This document shows, in pieces, positions 1 to 13,189 of a stretch of DNA of 64,000 bases (position 1 is the first letter of the stretch; each line of letters starts with the position of its first letter). The stretch comes from Andrena cerasifolii (Eukaryota; Arthropoda; Insecta; Hymenoptera; Andrenidae). The notes under the pieces were generated by a model. The model saw only the letters and a program-made list of their open reading frames with translations. It did not search any database and was not told where the DNA came from. The stretch is from positions 20,241,001-20,305,000 of the forward strand of contig NC_135119.1 in NCBI RefSeq assembly GCF_050908995.1, written 5' to 3'. Both the position numbers and the translations under genes were made by a program.

Positions 1-257
1 ATGCTCAGTAGCATCGATTCATGACAAACATTCATATCTGAAATAAAGAGATTTACATAAAGAAATGATTTTCTTAAAAATTATACTTTTTAAAAATTAA
101 CGAAAAATTCAAGGCCCCCATAATCATTTGGCACTTATTCGTCATATTAATAGAGAAGAGTTACTCTCCTGTGCCTCAAACCATCTAACACAAACCTTAA
201 CTAACCTTTTCAACCCTTCGTTGACGCACCTCCTTTTTCGATCAACTTTGACATACT

Positions 258-277
258 TGGGTGGCTCACACCCAGAG
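258..277. repeat. Short hairpin motif, copy 1
   Basis: A 20-base motif beginning TGGGTGGCTCACACCC, whose GGGTG and CACCC halves can pair. The same 20 bases recur at 616-635. The rest of the surrounding DNA does not align obviously, so this may be the remnant of a small repeat family. Confidence 0.5.
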
Positions 278-615
278 CAATTTTTGAACGACTGCCATTC
301 TCCTCTAAGAAATCCAATTTTTGTGAAAAAAATCATGGGTCAATTTCGAAGTCTCTAGAATGTATTCCAATAGATTTTTGATTGAAATTTTATTACCGTT
401 TTTGTAAAAAAAATTCTAGATTAACACATGTCGAGAAAAAACAAAGAAAATCTTTAAAAAATTGTAACTGCTACAAATTTCAATATTAGAAGCTTAAAAT
501 CTACAGAGATGTTGTTCGGATATAATACTTAGAGAGAGAAAATAGTGTGTAAGTGGGCTTTGGAAAAAACTATTTATTTTGCATATAGAAAGTACAGAGC
601 GTTGATATCAGCTTA

Positions 616-635
616 TGGGTGGCTCACACCCAGAG
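616..635. repeat. Short hairpin motif, copy 2
   Basis: Second identical copy of the 20-base hairpin-forming motif found at 258-277, in the same orientation and 358 bases away. Confidence 0.5.
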
Positions 636-1254
636 TGTCAACGAAGAATTAATCCCACTAATCTGCGTAAAAAAATTCTAAAATCTCCTATTCCATTATT
701 ACAAATACCACTACTACATACATCCTCTTTGACGCCATTATTATCGCCATCAATTCCACACTACAATATCTTATTTGAACCTCCTTTTAACAGCCATAGA
801 ATATTTCAATAGAAAGTACGTATATAATAAAAGATTCCTACGGCAGAATATTGAAATAAGAAAAATTAAGAAAATGAATATCTTAGTATTAATCCAAAAG
901 CTCGAGCTACCCGAAGGAATGTCTAGAAAGCGTCCAAGCGCTGACCGCTGAAACTGGTTCGAAAAAAGCGCTGGAAAACACGGACCGAGCGGGAACCTTT
1001 GCACGTCAGTCGGACGGGCAGGCTACAAGACACTTCGCTTATCTTCGATCGCGTAAAATAACGTTGAAATCTCGCCGTGAGCTGATAAAAATTTCAGCAG
1101 AACTCTCGTGTGAAATCGCGGGACGGGCCGCTCGTTCGCCCTGGATTCATAGCGGCCCCGGTTCAAACCCGTTAAGCGAAAAAAGGAATGCAACGAGAGA
1201 GTCAAAAGAACCGACTGTGCGATATCCACGGCGTAATGCAGCTACGCATCTGAA

Positions 1255-1440
1255 TAAAGGCGGATTCACACACATCAGTCCCGCGACGGTTCGGTGCCGT
1301 CTGTGACAATGGCCCCTTTGTGTCAGTGTCAGCAACGGACACGTCCAAGTGTGAACTGCTCCATTCCAAAACAGAGAAACGATATTTTCTGCCATCTCAC
1401 TGAATCGTCGCCGAACTGATTACGTGTGAATCCGCCTTAA
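1255..1440. mobile_element. MITE with GGCGGATTCACAC terminal inverted repeats, copy 1
   Basis: The element starts AAGGCGGATTCACAC and ends with the exact reverse complement GTGTGAATCCGCCTT. It is about 185 bp long with no coding capacity. A second copy at 11351-11504 shares the ends and interior blocks such as AACTGCTCCA and CCAAAACAG. The flanking bases are TA/AA-rich, so the target-site duplication is not certain; a TA or TTAA type is possible. Recognition rests on the repeat structure and the second copy. Confidence 0.8.
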
Positions 1441-1804
1441 TCTGACGGACAGCCACCACGAAAGAAATTGCGTATTCTTTGCGCCTCGCGTGGTTCAACC
1501 AGAGAAGCGCCCTTAAATTTATTTACGCTGCAGCGTGTGAGACCCGGCTTTCTTGGAGACGTTTCGGTGTAACTGTGCGCAGAGAGCATTTTGGGGAGGA
1601 GCGTTCCTCGTGGATTCTTGCACGCGTGAGTCACTGTTGCGGAATTACAGAATGTCGATGGAAGCTTAAGGGTGTGTTCTACTGTGACGGTCGCGGAGAG
1701 GAAAAATTGGCACAGCAAGGCTTCTTTGAGGAAGAGGAAGGTGTTCTCTACGGACCAGGCGTGGCAGATTAGTTGTAAGTAGAATTTTCTTTACTAGAAC
1801 TGTT

Positions 1805-2000
1805 TGCAAAACTTTAAACGCGTCTTTCTCAAGACGGTGTTTTAGAAAATGCTTGCCACGATACCTCAAATTCTACTTGACCGATTGGCCCCATCTTGTG
1901 CACGCATCTTCGGCAGATGTGTTGATATCGTCCCTGGCAGAATTAGGCCAAAGTATTTTGGTTTTCTATTTTTTTTTTTTAATTTTATAGCTCCAAAAAG
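1805..2000. repeat. Fragment related to the 15.6 kb palindromic element
   Basis: Bases from about 1809 (AAACTTTAAACGCGT, then TTTCTC and GTGTT) match the interior of the element at 15602-16326, near 15768. No terminal repeats were found here, so this looks like a decayed or truncated relative. Confidence 0.4.
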
Positions 2001-2335
2001 ACGAAGAAAAGTCGCAAAATTTGATAATTCTGAAATTGCCGACAGGTTAAAATTTTTTGACATTTCAAACCAAATCTGCCACCAGCGATAGTCGTGCAGG
2101 AATAATTTAAGAATCTCTTTGGTTTTTTGTTTTAGATAAACAGAACGACCGGAATCATCGCAACAAATCGAGCAATTTGTTTCGAGGTGGCCGGCTTTCA
2201 TGAGCTGTGGCGCCATCTTTATTTCATATTTTCAACTAACACGTTTTTTATTTATAGTTTAAGGTATAATAAATTTACAGTAAAAAGTTCAGCATAAAAA
2301 TCTTTCATTAAGCCCATTAAAAAAATCACAGTAGA

Positions 2336-2945
2336 ATACCCCCTTTTTTGTTCGTATTAATAAAAATATAGGGCTTGGATTTTTTATACAGTTTTAAAGC
2401 AACCTTTATTTTGCGAGAAATTTTTTTTATGAAAAATTGTACAAAATTGCTTCCCGGAGCACTGCAAAAACACTGTTCCACACTCCCGGGAATGACTGAA
2501 TCATCTGAGAAGGAAATACAAAAAAGATATGCAAACAGGAGTATACTATCTATGACCTAGCGTAGGATTTTTTTAACATTTCAATTATTCCATTTTTTAC
2601 AAGCATTTCAGTGCAAATTTTTATGTAAAAAATTAAATTAAATTCTTCAAACTGCTATAATTTCCAAAATAATTCGATTTTTGCGAAAATCCTATGCTAG
2701 GTCAAAGATAATATATTCCTGTTTATATATCTTTTTTGTATTTCCATCTCAGATGATCCAGACATTCCCGGGAGTGTGGGCCAGTATTTTTGCAGTGCTC
2801 CGGGAAGCCATTTTTTTCACCGCCATTTTGTACAATTTTTCATTGAAAAAAAAAAATTCTAGCAAAATAAAGATTGCTTTAAAACTGTATAAAAAATCCA
2901 AGCCCTGCATTTTTATTTATACGAACAAAAAAATCCCTAACTTTG
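2336..2945. mobile_element. Foldback element with two long inverted arms
   Basis: The left arm, about 2347-2575, reappears as the reverse complement at about 2680-2935. Matching landmarks include GTTCGTATTAATAAAAAT against a TTTATACGAAC end, AGGGCTTGGATTTTTTATAC against GTATAAAAAATCCAAGCCCT, the CCCGGGA / TCCCGGG block, and CTAGCGTAGGATTTT against AAAATCCTATGCTAG. A central spacer of about 100 bp separates the arms. Length is about 600 bp and no protein is encoded. It is probably a non-autonomous DNA transposon; the family was not recognised. Confidence 0.8.
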
Positions 2946-5900
2946 TCTTTTGTTAGTGGCTTCAGGGTGGGGTCCCCCCTTAAGGCCCTTTGAACCATAA
3001 CGTCATACACTATCAAGCTGCTCCATCATATTGCACTCAGTGAGCATGAAAAGCTTTGAGGGGCACTTAGAGAACTCCATAAAGATAGCTTAACACCAGA
3101 GATATGGCGAAATGAATGAAGCAAGTCCTGGTACTGTTATTCAATTCCAAAAAGGGATCGAAATTGCGCGTTTCATTTAAACTAACGCGGAAACTTTGAA
3201 TGGCGCACTGTGCTACACTATTTTCTCAGAAATCTCTTTCCATTTTACGTCATTAACCCAAATATCGCTCGACCTCGTTTCCTCTGAATTCATAATTCAC
3301 TAACGCGATTTATCAAGGGACTTGCACGAAACAAATTTTTATATTTCAATAATGCATCACATGTAATACGAATTTGCTCAATGTGCAGAACCAGCTGGTA
3401 GTAATTTTAACGCCCATAATTTACTTCAGGATTCCCATGATACTATTAATCATTGCCCAACTGCACGGTTTTATATCTCAGGCTGTTCCGAACGACGCAT
3501 ATAGTGAATAACAGAAATTTAATTTCGAACCCATCGATTTAAGATTTATTTTCGACAGGGTGCCATTAAAAATTGAACGTATGAAGAATGAGAAGGAAAA
3601 TACCTGTTTTCACGCACAAGGTCTACCAATTTCAGTGTTCCATTCGCGAACAAAAGTATCCGCGAGCTTTCTAGTCGAGTGTAACCAGCTGGGCATTATT
3701 CAAATAAAAATTTGTTCTTTATATTCGAATAACTTCATTTTATTCGAAGATTATTCGAAAATAATCAATGTAATGCATTTAAAAAATTCAAAATTCCCCC
3801 AGTGGTTCCTGTAAAATTTCTAAAGTAACCTTGCGTCACCATTCGAGACAAATGTTACGCCATTTCCGCAGAAGGAAACCCTAAAGACGACTTCACAAAT
3901 TGCTTCACCCCCAGAAATTACTGCCGGGTTGTAATAAGGGTCGCGAGTTATAAAGTTATAATAGCACCGTTATAATAACGCCAGCTTAAAAGGTATAACA
4001 ATACCGTCGTTAATGAACTTCGAAGTATTACGCGCAAGAAGAAAATCAATCAACAAACGAACTTCGCTGAATATAGTTACCTAGGTGCGAGCATACGATT
4101 ACTGGCGACTTGAAGAATTATTAGTACGGAGCTTTTATTAAATCCTTCATCGCATAATCTAGCATTCATAAATGACTACACATGTCGCGCCTTCGCGTGA
4201 CTGCTTTGAAAATGATTTGAAAACATGAAATCTGAGAATCTCGATTAAAATCATCTGGTTAAAATTTTAGAAGAAAATATTCTGGATAATTACCTGTTTA
4301 GACTTTATATTCCTTTTCATTCCTTAGCTCGTAAATTCTCATGACTATATGATATCGTATTGTTGTCGTTATTACCTATTACATATCTCACACAGATTGT
4401 CTGAGTATTTGACATCTCTGTGCAACGCCTCGCGCGTTTCAACTTCGGTAAAATGAATTGGCTTCCTATACAGGTCACGAAATTGCGCTAATCCAGTTTC
4501 GACGACGTTCTTTCGCTCTACGTCATCCTGCTGCGACAAAGCGCACCCATACGCGTTGAAGTGGAACGTGAAAACGTGCCATCAAAGGGCCACGGATTTT
4601 ACATTTAGCAGGGATCATTTAATTTTGAAAAACGGGTCCATCGAGTTAAACGATCGAACGCAACGGCCCTCGAGGATTAAACGAACGCGTCGAAAACGCT
4701 CTTCAGAACTTCAATACTCGAATGCTTCTCGGCTAGTTACCAGGAGAGCGTTGACGGGCTTGTTAAAGGGCGATCTTTTTTTTCTCTTCCGCGACGTCGA
4801 AAATAATAAGATGGGCCCTTTCAACTTCACTCTAATAGCCCTCCCCTGTATTCTGCAAATAGCAGTTGTTAAGGTGCATTGAAAATCCCATAGAACTCTT
4901 CTTAAGCAACGTTTTCGAAATAAATTCTGCTGGTATAAATACAGCTTACATAACTAGGCGTTTTCTGAAGAAAAGTGGAGAAGCAAGAAATTGTATTGTA
5001 TAGGTACACAAATATCCATGGCTGGTAAAAGAATTTTTGTGAAAAATTCAAATTTGATATGGTGCTTAGAAGAAATAGAGGATGCACCTGATATTTAATT
5101 TTCAGAGGAATAAACAAAATGTCGAAAATTCAGCAAATACAATATAAACAATTTTTCTCAAGTTTCAATTTGTACAGTACAAGTATTTTTCAAAGTATTA
5201 ACTAGTTTACGTAGGCAATCTTCTAAATATGTATTTTGTAAAATGTGATTACTGGCTTATGTTTGACGATAAACTTTGATCGTAGATGAAGTAAAAGTTT
5301 ACAAATATTGCCGAGCTATTAACGGAAACAAGATTGCAAAATATGAATATACTTCATGATTAATCAATTTCTGAAGAAAAATGTTATCTCAACTGTGCAT
5401 AGAAGTCACACAGAGGTGAATACAGATATTATTTATGTTCAAACGATTTGAAAACCACTAAGGGTTATCGATCCTCCGATACTGTCTCGTTAAAAATCAA
5501 CAATTTGAACAGAAAAATTCAGTAACAAGAAAGTGCGACGATTATTACTTGCAAATACGTCACTGTCATAATTTTTAACGATACGAACTTCATTATAGAA
5601 AATGATGGTGAAAGAAGCTGTGGCTGAAGCAATGCCTCCAGGAAAGTCGAGTAAACGTACTGTATGTACGCTGGAACACTTTGCAACAGCTAAAACAAAA
5701 TTTTCAACGTCAGGAGCAGAACTAAAATAAGAGGAAAAGGATCGAGGTTAGTGAAGCAGTAAAAGGAAGTAGACACGAAACGTCATCATCAGTGATGCTT
5801 TTGAAGAAATAATCGTCAAGCAAATTTGATTTTCCACAGAAACGCGATGTATTTGTGCAGCTGTTGCCGTTCTGTAAAAAAATATAATAGGTGCCATTCG

Positions 5901-6034
5901 ATCCTGAAGACTTAACAAATGACTAATTTATCACATTATGACTCTTAATCGATGAATACAAAATGTTATGAAATTATCTGCGTGCTACACGTTCGCTACC
6001 ACGTGCCATGTATTTTTAGCATCCATGTGTTTAT

Positions 6035-6135
6035 TGTCTAATGACAAGCTAGTGTTACATGCACATGTCATCGAGTATTGTATATAAGCGTACTGTCTAA
6101 TGACAAGCTAATGTTACACGCACGCATGTCATCGA
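6035..6135. repeat. Direct repeat, two copies of about 40 bp
   Basis: The segment starting TGTCTAATGACAAGCT at 6035 is repeated from 6094 with few changes. Both copies run on into a CATGTCATCGA block. The copies are 59 bp apart. This could be a small tandem duplication. Confidence 0.6.
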
Positions 6136-6499
6136 CAGCTTCGCATTTTAGGTACATCGACAAAACAAATAGAGCCCACAACTTTTTAATTACTAAAATC
6201 AGATTAGCCTAAGGAAACATTTAACCCTCCGTGGTCACACCTTCTCACAATCACAAATTGGTCACATGGGGTTCAGTGCACCCCAAAGTCATTTTTGTGT
6301 TACCATTTTCGTATTTTTGAATCTTTCAACTTTTCAGCAATAATTGTACATTCGTAATGCTCTATTAAGTAAATTCGTATTTACTTAACTACTCGAACAT
6401 CATTACTTTAACAAGTGCCCTAAAATAAGTGACCAAAAACACTTGTTTGGCAGTTTGCACCCTGAGAAATATCATTTTACACGACACTCGAGTGTATCT

Positions 6500-7150
6500 G
6501 TAACTAAGTGCCCGTTACATCTCTGCGAACTACGATATCATAAATAAGGCACCACAAAGTGTCCAAACGTATATGAAGATGATCAACGTCCCCGACACTT
6601 CACAAACCCTCGTAATAGTAGCCTCTCGACCCAAGTCGATTGTTGCGAGTTGGAAGAACCGCCAGAACTTTATTTCCATCGCGGTGGAACCACTAAAACC
6701 CGACGAAATAGAACCGCCATCTCGACCACAGGAAACTAAACTTAGGTGTAAACCCACTTCGAAAATACCGCCGCGATGGCCAGCCGTGGAATGGCCCGGT
6801 GCCAATTACATAGACGGACGTTTATCTGACAGCCGCATCTGCCGGACGTTCGACGTTCAATTGATATCGCCTCGGCGAGCGACGGAATACGGGACGTCTC
6901 GTCGAGCCGTTCCCCGTCTCTTCCAGGCCAGACGTGATCGGACGTCGCTTTCGAGGAATTACGCTTCAGGAGGACAATTCCGTGACTAACGAAGTCATCG
7001 CGGAAAATCGACGTCCCTGGCGGGTGGGCTTTCTGGAGGGTGGCTCGCGATCGGATTTTATCTCGCTGCTCGACATCGTTTCGTATTAGCGGCAACGATC
7101 GTAAGCATGCTCGTCGACATCACCGGACGTGTTGGATAAGGGGTTTCGGA
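6500..7150. promoter_or_regulatory. GC-rich island, possible distal regulatory region
   Basis: This stretch is clearly richer in G, C and CpG than its AT-rich surroundings and is open in overlapping frames on both strands, as GC-rich non-coding DNA often is. I could not match either frame to a protein family. It could be an enhancer, a promoter or a non-coding first exon. The assignment rests on composition only. Confidence 0.2.
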
Positions 7151-7589
7151 ATCTCTCATCTCGAGTCTTCAGGTATTCGTTTCAAATTTGTTTGGGAATA
7201 TTGCTTGCGATAATGGATAATGGTAGGAGGCTAGGTGGAACGCGTTTGTGGGTGAAAGAGGGCGTGCGCTGAGGGCTATTAATTAGGGATCTCCTAGCAT
7301 TAAACAGGAAGATGAGATTTCTATTGGTTTGGGTGAAGTGGAGTTTTACTTAATTTTATGTGATATTGCTGCAGACACAGGGTTGACAGGTTATTAGAAA
7401 CTGTTATATTTTATGTTGATTTTGAATGAAATTTCATCGGCTTTGATAGGAAGTAACTAGTAGATTAATTAGATATTGTGATAATAGATTTATTGGGTTA
7501 TTGTTTGAAGGTTTTTTTCTTTGTATTCGCTGAGGTAAGTATTTTGAACTCTTTCCTTTGAATTCCTCCCTTTCTGGTCTCTTTAGACT

Positions 7590-7740
7590 CTAGAGTCTAG
7601 ACAGTCTAGTCATTTTCATCTATCTGATTTATCTGGTCAATCGAATTTCTCTGATCAATCTAATCTACCTGATCTATCCGATCTCATTGGTCTATCTGGT
7701 CCTCGTGGACCTCCTGGACTAGCTTTCAAAATCTAGTGTC
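7590..7740. repeat. Cryptically simple pyrimidine-rich repeat
   Basis: Imperfect repetition of short words such as ATCTATCTGG, TCAATC and CTGATC over about 150 bp. It looks like slippage-derived low-complexity DNA with no fixed period. Confidence 0.4.
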
Positions 7741-8253
7741 GAGGAATTAGCCTACTTTGTGTGAGATTATTTTTGCTGAATTTATTCTAACGGGGTGAAT
7801 ACTTGTCAGTTCCTTAGCGTCTAAGTCTAAACTGTAGAGGTCGCTAGAACTTTCATTCCAGCTATCTCTTTGGCTAAGTAGTCTAAGGTTTCTGTAAAGG
7901 AAGATCGATAGAACTTTGATTCCTTCTATCTCTCTGGAGACCTCCTCTGGCAGCTACCTCCTCGTCAGGAGACCTGATAATGGGTAATAACCATGCTAAT
8001 AGCTGCGAACTTTAAATATTTTCGAAAGACGTACGACCGAATGGAACTCTGAAAAATTAACTAAGAATGTATAGAGCTTGGAATATTTTAACATTATCTC
8101 AGAAAGATTGTAATATAAAATATTTCAATAAATATATTTTAATATGAATCATTATTCTATATAAAATAAAAATATGACACTTTGGCGTGTTGTTCGCCTC
8201 CTACTTTCCCTACCCATGAATATAGAGTTAAGATAGGAAGATGAGGAGAACTT

Positions 8254-8346
8254 GGAACATTTCAGTAAAGTAGTGGAACAGATAGAACTTTGACAATTTT
8301 CAGAGTTCTATCTATTTCAACATTTTACTGAAATATTAAAGGTTCC
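8254..8346. repeat. Imperfect inverted repeat
   Basis: Left arm landmarks are GGAACATTTCAGTAAA and AGATAGAACT. The right arm carries AGTTCTATCT and TTTTACTGAAAT, ending GGTTCC. The pair could form a stem of about 40 bp. A similar shorter pair lies at 8461-8530 with related arm sequence. Confidence 0.5.
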
Positions 8347-8460
8347 GTCTAGTCTGACATTGAGGTATCTGAACGGGTTGAACTTAGAAATTTTTTTGCT
8401 GAGTTATAAGAATAGACGAAAGGTGGAATATTTTCTTAAGATAAAATAAGAGGGTCGCAG

Positions 8461-8530
8461 AATATTTTAGTAAGATGTCTAATATAAAATTTCGTTAGTT
8501 CTCTATATTCTAACACCTTACTGAAATATT
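8461..8530. repeat. Second related inverted repeat
   Basis: AATATTTTAGTAAGATGT at 8461 is inverted as ACACCTTACTGAAATATT near 8512-8529. Its arms resemble those of the inverted repeat at 8254-8346, so both may come from one element or a local duplication. Confidence 0.4.
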
Positions 8531-11350
8531 TAAAATCCCCTTACTCTTGCATCTTAGTAGGATATTCTACATTCTATCTACCGCAATATCTTTAATAATT
8601 CAAGCTATATCCGCTGCAAGGTTATAATGAAAAAAATAGTCATTGGAATATTTCTAAAAGAAACCTAGTATGTACAGAATAATAAATACGCTAAAGTATA
8701 AAGCGGAGGTACTAATAATCTTCGAGACAGAGTTTGTCGAAGTACCTCTCGCTGACACGATGTTGAAAGTCCAATTAGGACAGTAATTTGCGAGGAAGTG
8801 ACATTTCTGTTCCCGCGTCGAAATTCAGAAGAGCGGTAGTTTTCGTTTATGTTCCTCGAGGGAGGCTCATTTATCAATTTCCTTATTATCATCTATCCCG
8901 TTTACCATTTACTTATCAACCTAGAACCCGTCGCAGCCATAAATACGATGTATCGAATCGTGGCGCGTTTAATTCCCGACGCAGCGTGTGCACGGGTCCA
9001 TAAAGTCGAAGTCACGTTGCCCGTGTACGAGGCTCTGCAATTTATGTAATTAAGAGAAAAATGGTGCTTGTTAAGGCGTGAACTACAAGCGCGCAAAACG
9101 AGAAAAGGAATCGACGGGGCAAGCTCGGCAGCTGAGTGAGCCGGCGACGCATCCAGCGAAAATCAAGCGGGATGAAACGGTTTAATTAAGACAGAACACA
9201 TACTCGATCACGAGTGAAACGAAGCAAGAATGCTTCATAGACGATTGCGTGTGCATAATAAGAATACACGGGGCTACGTGACAGTAAATACGAATTAACT
9301 ACGGAGCCTCTCTGTTCCTCTGGACCCCATCCAGAGTTGGAAATGAAAAACGCGCGCGAAGGAGAGTATTTCGCTAGAATGCAAACGATGATTAACGACA
9401 CCTGCGAAAGGCACGCTTCATGAATCTCGAGAATGCCCGCTGGAAATATTCGAAAGACTGAAATATCTTGCACGTTCGAAATAGCCTGGAACGAGGAACG
9501 CCATTGATTTTCGGATATTCGCTGCCCGGGACAAATGTTCTACGTTTAGTTGCGATCGATCTTCATGAAATTGACGATCAATCGATATTGGAAGTTGTCG
9601 AATATTTATAGGAAAAATTGTGATGCAGCACTGGCTATTTCGAGTATATTACGAATGGAAAGGTTATTTTCAAGCATCAGCTTCGATGGGATCATATGAC
9701 AGATGTTCGTTTCATTCAAAATTTTCTACTTCTATTTTCCGGTACAAACACATATCCCTGGTACTTTCTGTTTTTAAAAAATGAAAATTGCACGCGGGAA
9801 AGCTTCATAATTATAATATTTTTTCAGCGTGTATCGTTTATTTTCTGCTCTGTTTTTATTTATCTCTTTTCCTGTTAAAAAATTTTCTACGTCGAGAAAC
9901 TTATTTAAAAATGTACGGTTATTTGTGTGAGTGTGTTGTAGGTTCAATAGAACTTTATTTTCGAAATGTATTCTATGTATTTTGATGGTATACCAAATTT
10001 GTTACAGTTACGTAAAGATTACGCTTAAGAATTTTGTTCAGGTTGAAAAACGCGTTAAAGAAAAATGTGTACATTCTTTTAGCAGGAAGATATTATGAAA
10101 TGTTTAAGAATGCTGTGAATGTTAAAACTCTAGAACGAAATTAGCGTTTGTGTGGCTACCTTAAATCACAAATCAATTTAACCACACGAACGTGTGGCTA
10201 CATTATTGCCCATTAGTGTCACGTGCCAACCTTATAAATGAAACTAGACTTGTTCGTATCACGCATCAATAAAGGTTAAAAGCTAATGTAATTTATGTTC
10301 TAGCATCTTCCATATCAAATAATGATAATCGTAAAGACAAATTCCATTAACCACTACAGCGTAAAAGCTGCAAAAATCAATTCCCCTGATATACCACTTC
10401 TATTAGATTTTAGATCATGCCATAAGTTCGTGCCGCGGTGTGTTTATTATACGTCACGATACGTTTTCCAAACACAGAGCGATAACAAATCGATGCATCT
10501 TATTTATAATATTATCTACGTTTTTTTCATAAAATTCAAAGGTATGTTTGAAATATTGATGTGATAACAATTTTGCCCACTTCGACGTGCAAAAATTGAT
10601 TTCCTTGCGTCTTATCTCCATCTATAATAATCAAACTGTCTAACATCCACAATTTGATTATCGACTCATTTGCATTATTACTGTACATCTTACATTTTTG
10701 TAATAAAGCACACTGATTCATGCAAAATGCATGTGCCTAAAATATTTAAAAAAAAACAAACGATTCTCTCAACTTCGTGTTTGCTAGATTTAAAGCGTTT
10801 TGAGAGTAAGCACTTGAACTGTCGTAAGGAAAATCCAAACGACGAAAGAATGCGCGTTATTCCACCCCTCTGTATGCACATCTATTTTTAGCACTTTTTA
10901 TTAATGCAAAATACATACCCAGCACTTATAGAGTGGGTATTCGAGTTCAAGGACGAGGGAATAAAGATAAAGATAATAATATTTGCTCAGCTGTTGCCAG
11001 GAGGGAGGCACGAAGACGTGGTTTACCGGAAAGGCCACATTCTAGCATCTTCTTACACGGAAATTCCGAATTGCAACCGTGTCGTCTCGAACAACGACAG
11101 CTATCATACTTGCAAAAGTTAACGGGGAATTTTTCCGCCGTGTGCAAATGGCTTCCGAAAATACATTAAAAAAAAAAGTGAGATAAAAAAATTATAATGA
11201 GTGTCTATACCTACGTGTCTACAAATTCAGTCAATCAGCCACATTCCAGTTGTAAGACTACCTGTCTTAGCTATTAAATCGACTATTCCCCTTTCGACAG
11301 CAATTAATTATGTCCCTACCATTAACTGCCCACCTTCGATGCCAGCGCCT

Positions 11351-11504
11351 AAAAGCGGATTCACACATATCAGTTCCACCAGTGTCAGGAATTGACACGG
11401 CCAGTGTAAACTGCTCCACTCCAAAACAGGGAAATGATATTTTTTACCACTGACGCTGATGCCACTGACCCATCACGGAACTGATACGTGTGAATCCGCC
11501 TTAA
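11351..11504. mobile_element. MITE with GGCGGATTCACAC ends, copy 2
   Basis: A shorter relative (about 150 bp) of the element at 1255-1440. It starts AAAAGCGGATTCACAC and ends GTGTGAATCCGCCTTAA. Interior blocks AAACTGCTCCA and CCAAAACAGGGAA match copy 1. Neither copy encodes protein, so mobilisation would need a transposase from elsewhere. Confidence 0.8.
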
Positions 11505-13189
11505 CTCGTCGCTAACCGGTCTCGAGAATTCATATTCTCATTAAAAACAGTAGACAGAATTATGTAATCGCAGGAAAAAAATTGATTCGCGCATATATGG
11601 ATTCTCTGACAAACAGCTTTTAGTAGTAATGAAGATATCCTTATTTATCAATCTTGCATAGAGATATAAAGTGAGGTTGGAAGATTTCTTACTGTATATT
11701 AAGTATGTACTGTGAGTGCAGTCTTATGTGAGATAAGTGAATGCTATCTATATTAAGTAGTTATTACGTGCAATGTTAGGAAGTTTCGAAAGTTTAATCT
11801 GTTTAAAAAATCTGTAATTTCCGGTGCGATAAGATTCGTTCGGTTGCACTCGTGCATACGCGTTAAAATCTTTTATCTGAAAAATGGCAGATCGAAGCGA
11901 ATAATTGTACTCCACATTCCTGATTCATACCGATACACAGAATCTTTCCTGGCGAATTCAGAATTGAGAGTTCACGTGTTGTGTAAATTCTGTGAAAAGA
12001 AATAAACACGACGGGTCCACAAATTAAATCTAAACAGATGCAGCTGCCTGCATTTGTCCACAGCAATTTCTTTGAAAAAGCTAATTAAATTTAAGATTAG
12101 TTTCCCACGGGCACGACACCTTCTCACTCTTCTCGCTGCCGTTCCTTTTATATTCATCTTCCTACCGTTTATTTCGCGATTCCATGTCATCGAACTCAGG
12201 GAACCTTAAGATTCCTTAAAAATTCCAAAAAAAAAATGGAAAGATTCTTCGAAGCTGCTCAACGGCAAGCACCAATTCGTGTGGCTCTCTCTCGTTATAG
12301 CAATTAAAATGCTCTCGAACCGCTTAAACGTCGCGCAAACTTCCCACCTTCCCGAAATTATGCAACCCGCGTATCGCTGCAATTTACTTAGAATAATTGG
12401 CGTCGTTCTGCCTCGCCGTATACAATTACAAATTCACGCATCCTTGACTGATGGTAAATGCCAGACCGAGTTAGTTCAACTTCTTTCTCATTCAATTCTG
12501 ATCGCTGGCTGGCTGGCTGATGTAATGTTTCAACTATTCGCAACTGTGTAGACAGCATGGAATCGGTATTATACTTTCTATCATTGACGTTATCCGCCGC
12601 TGTCACGAGCACACGTGAGTCCACTATTCAGTCAAATATGAATATTTGCCAAATTTTTTAATAAACAGATAGTTTGTTAATATTCGAACTAATTTATTCC
12701 CTCGTCTTCTAGTAATTGTTAAGACACATAGAAAGTTTATTCTGCGGGTAAATAAGTTATAAGAGATAATTGGCTAATTTTCGACCGAAAACTTTGACAG
12801 TATTTTTTGATCGACCTAATATTATAGTGTGCAAGCATGGGAATTAATTATTTCACATTTATCACTGACGAAACTACCATTGGAAGATTTCTTTCCTATT
12901 TGCAAAATGTAATTTTATCGCAAAGGTGGCCAAAAATCAGCGAATAATTTGTGCATTTACAAAATGCGATCAGCGGGCGTAAATTTGCTCCAAAACGAGT
13001 TGCAGATAAGGTGTTAATGAGGGGACTGTTTATGTACCATCGTTTGAAATCGATTCGTTCGCGAATAAACGTTGTCACTGTTGCACAAGTTTGACTGATT
13101 TAGTTACCATCGACGGAGTTGCAAATGCTGTTAATCTGTGAAACACTAAGCTAAACAGAATAGGTATTACGAATTATGGCTTGATAACG

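Noticed and set aside
1147..1175. Possible tRNA B-box (GGTTCAAACCC)
   Set aside because: No matching A-box, acceptor stem or cloverleaf could be drawn around it.
6573..7095. Frames of 138 and 117 codons in the GC-rich island
   Set aside because: Both strands are open in the same place, and neither shows a family motif, splice partners or a convincing composition.
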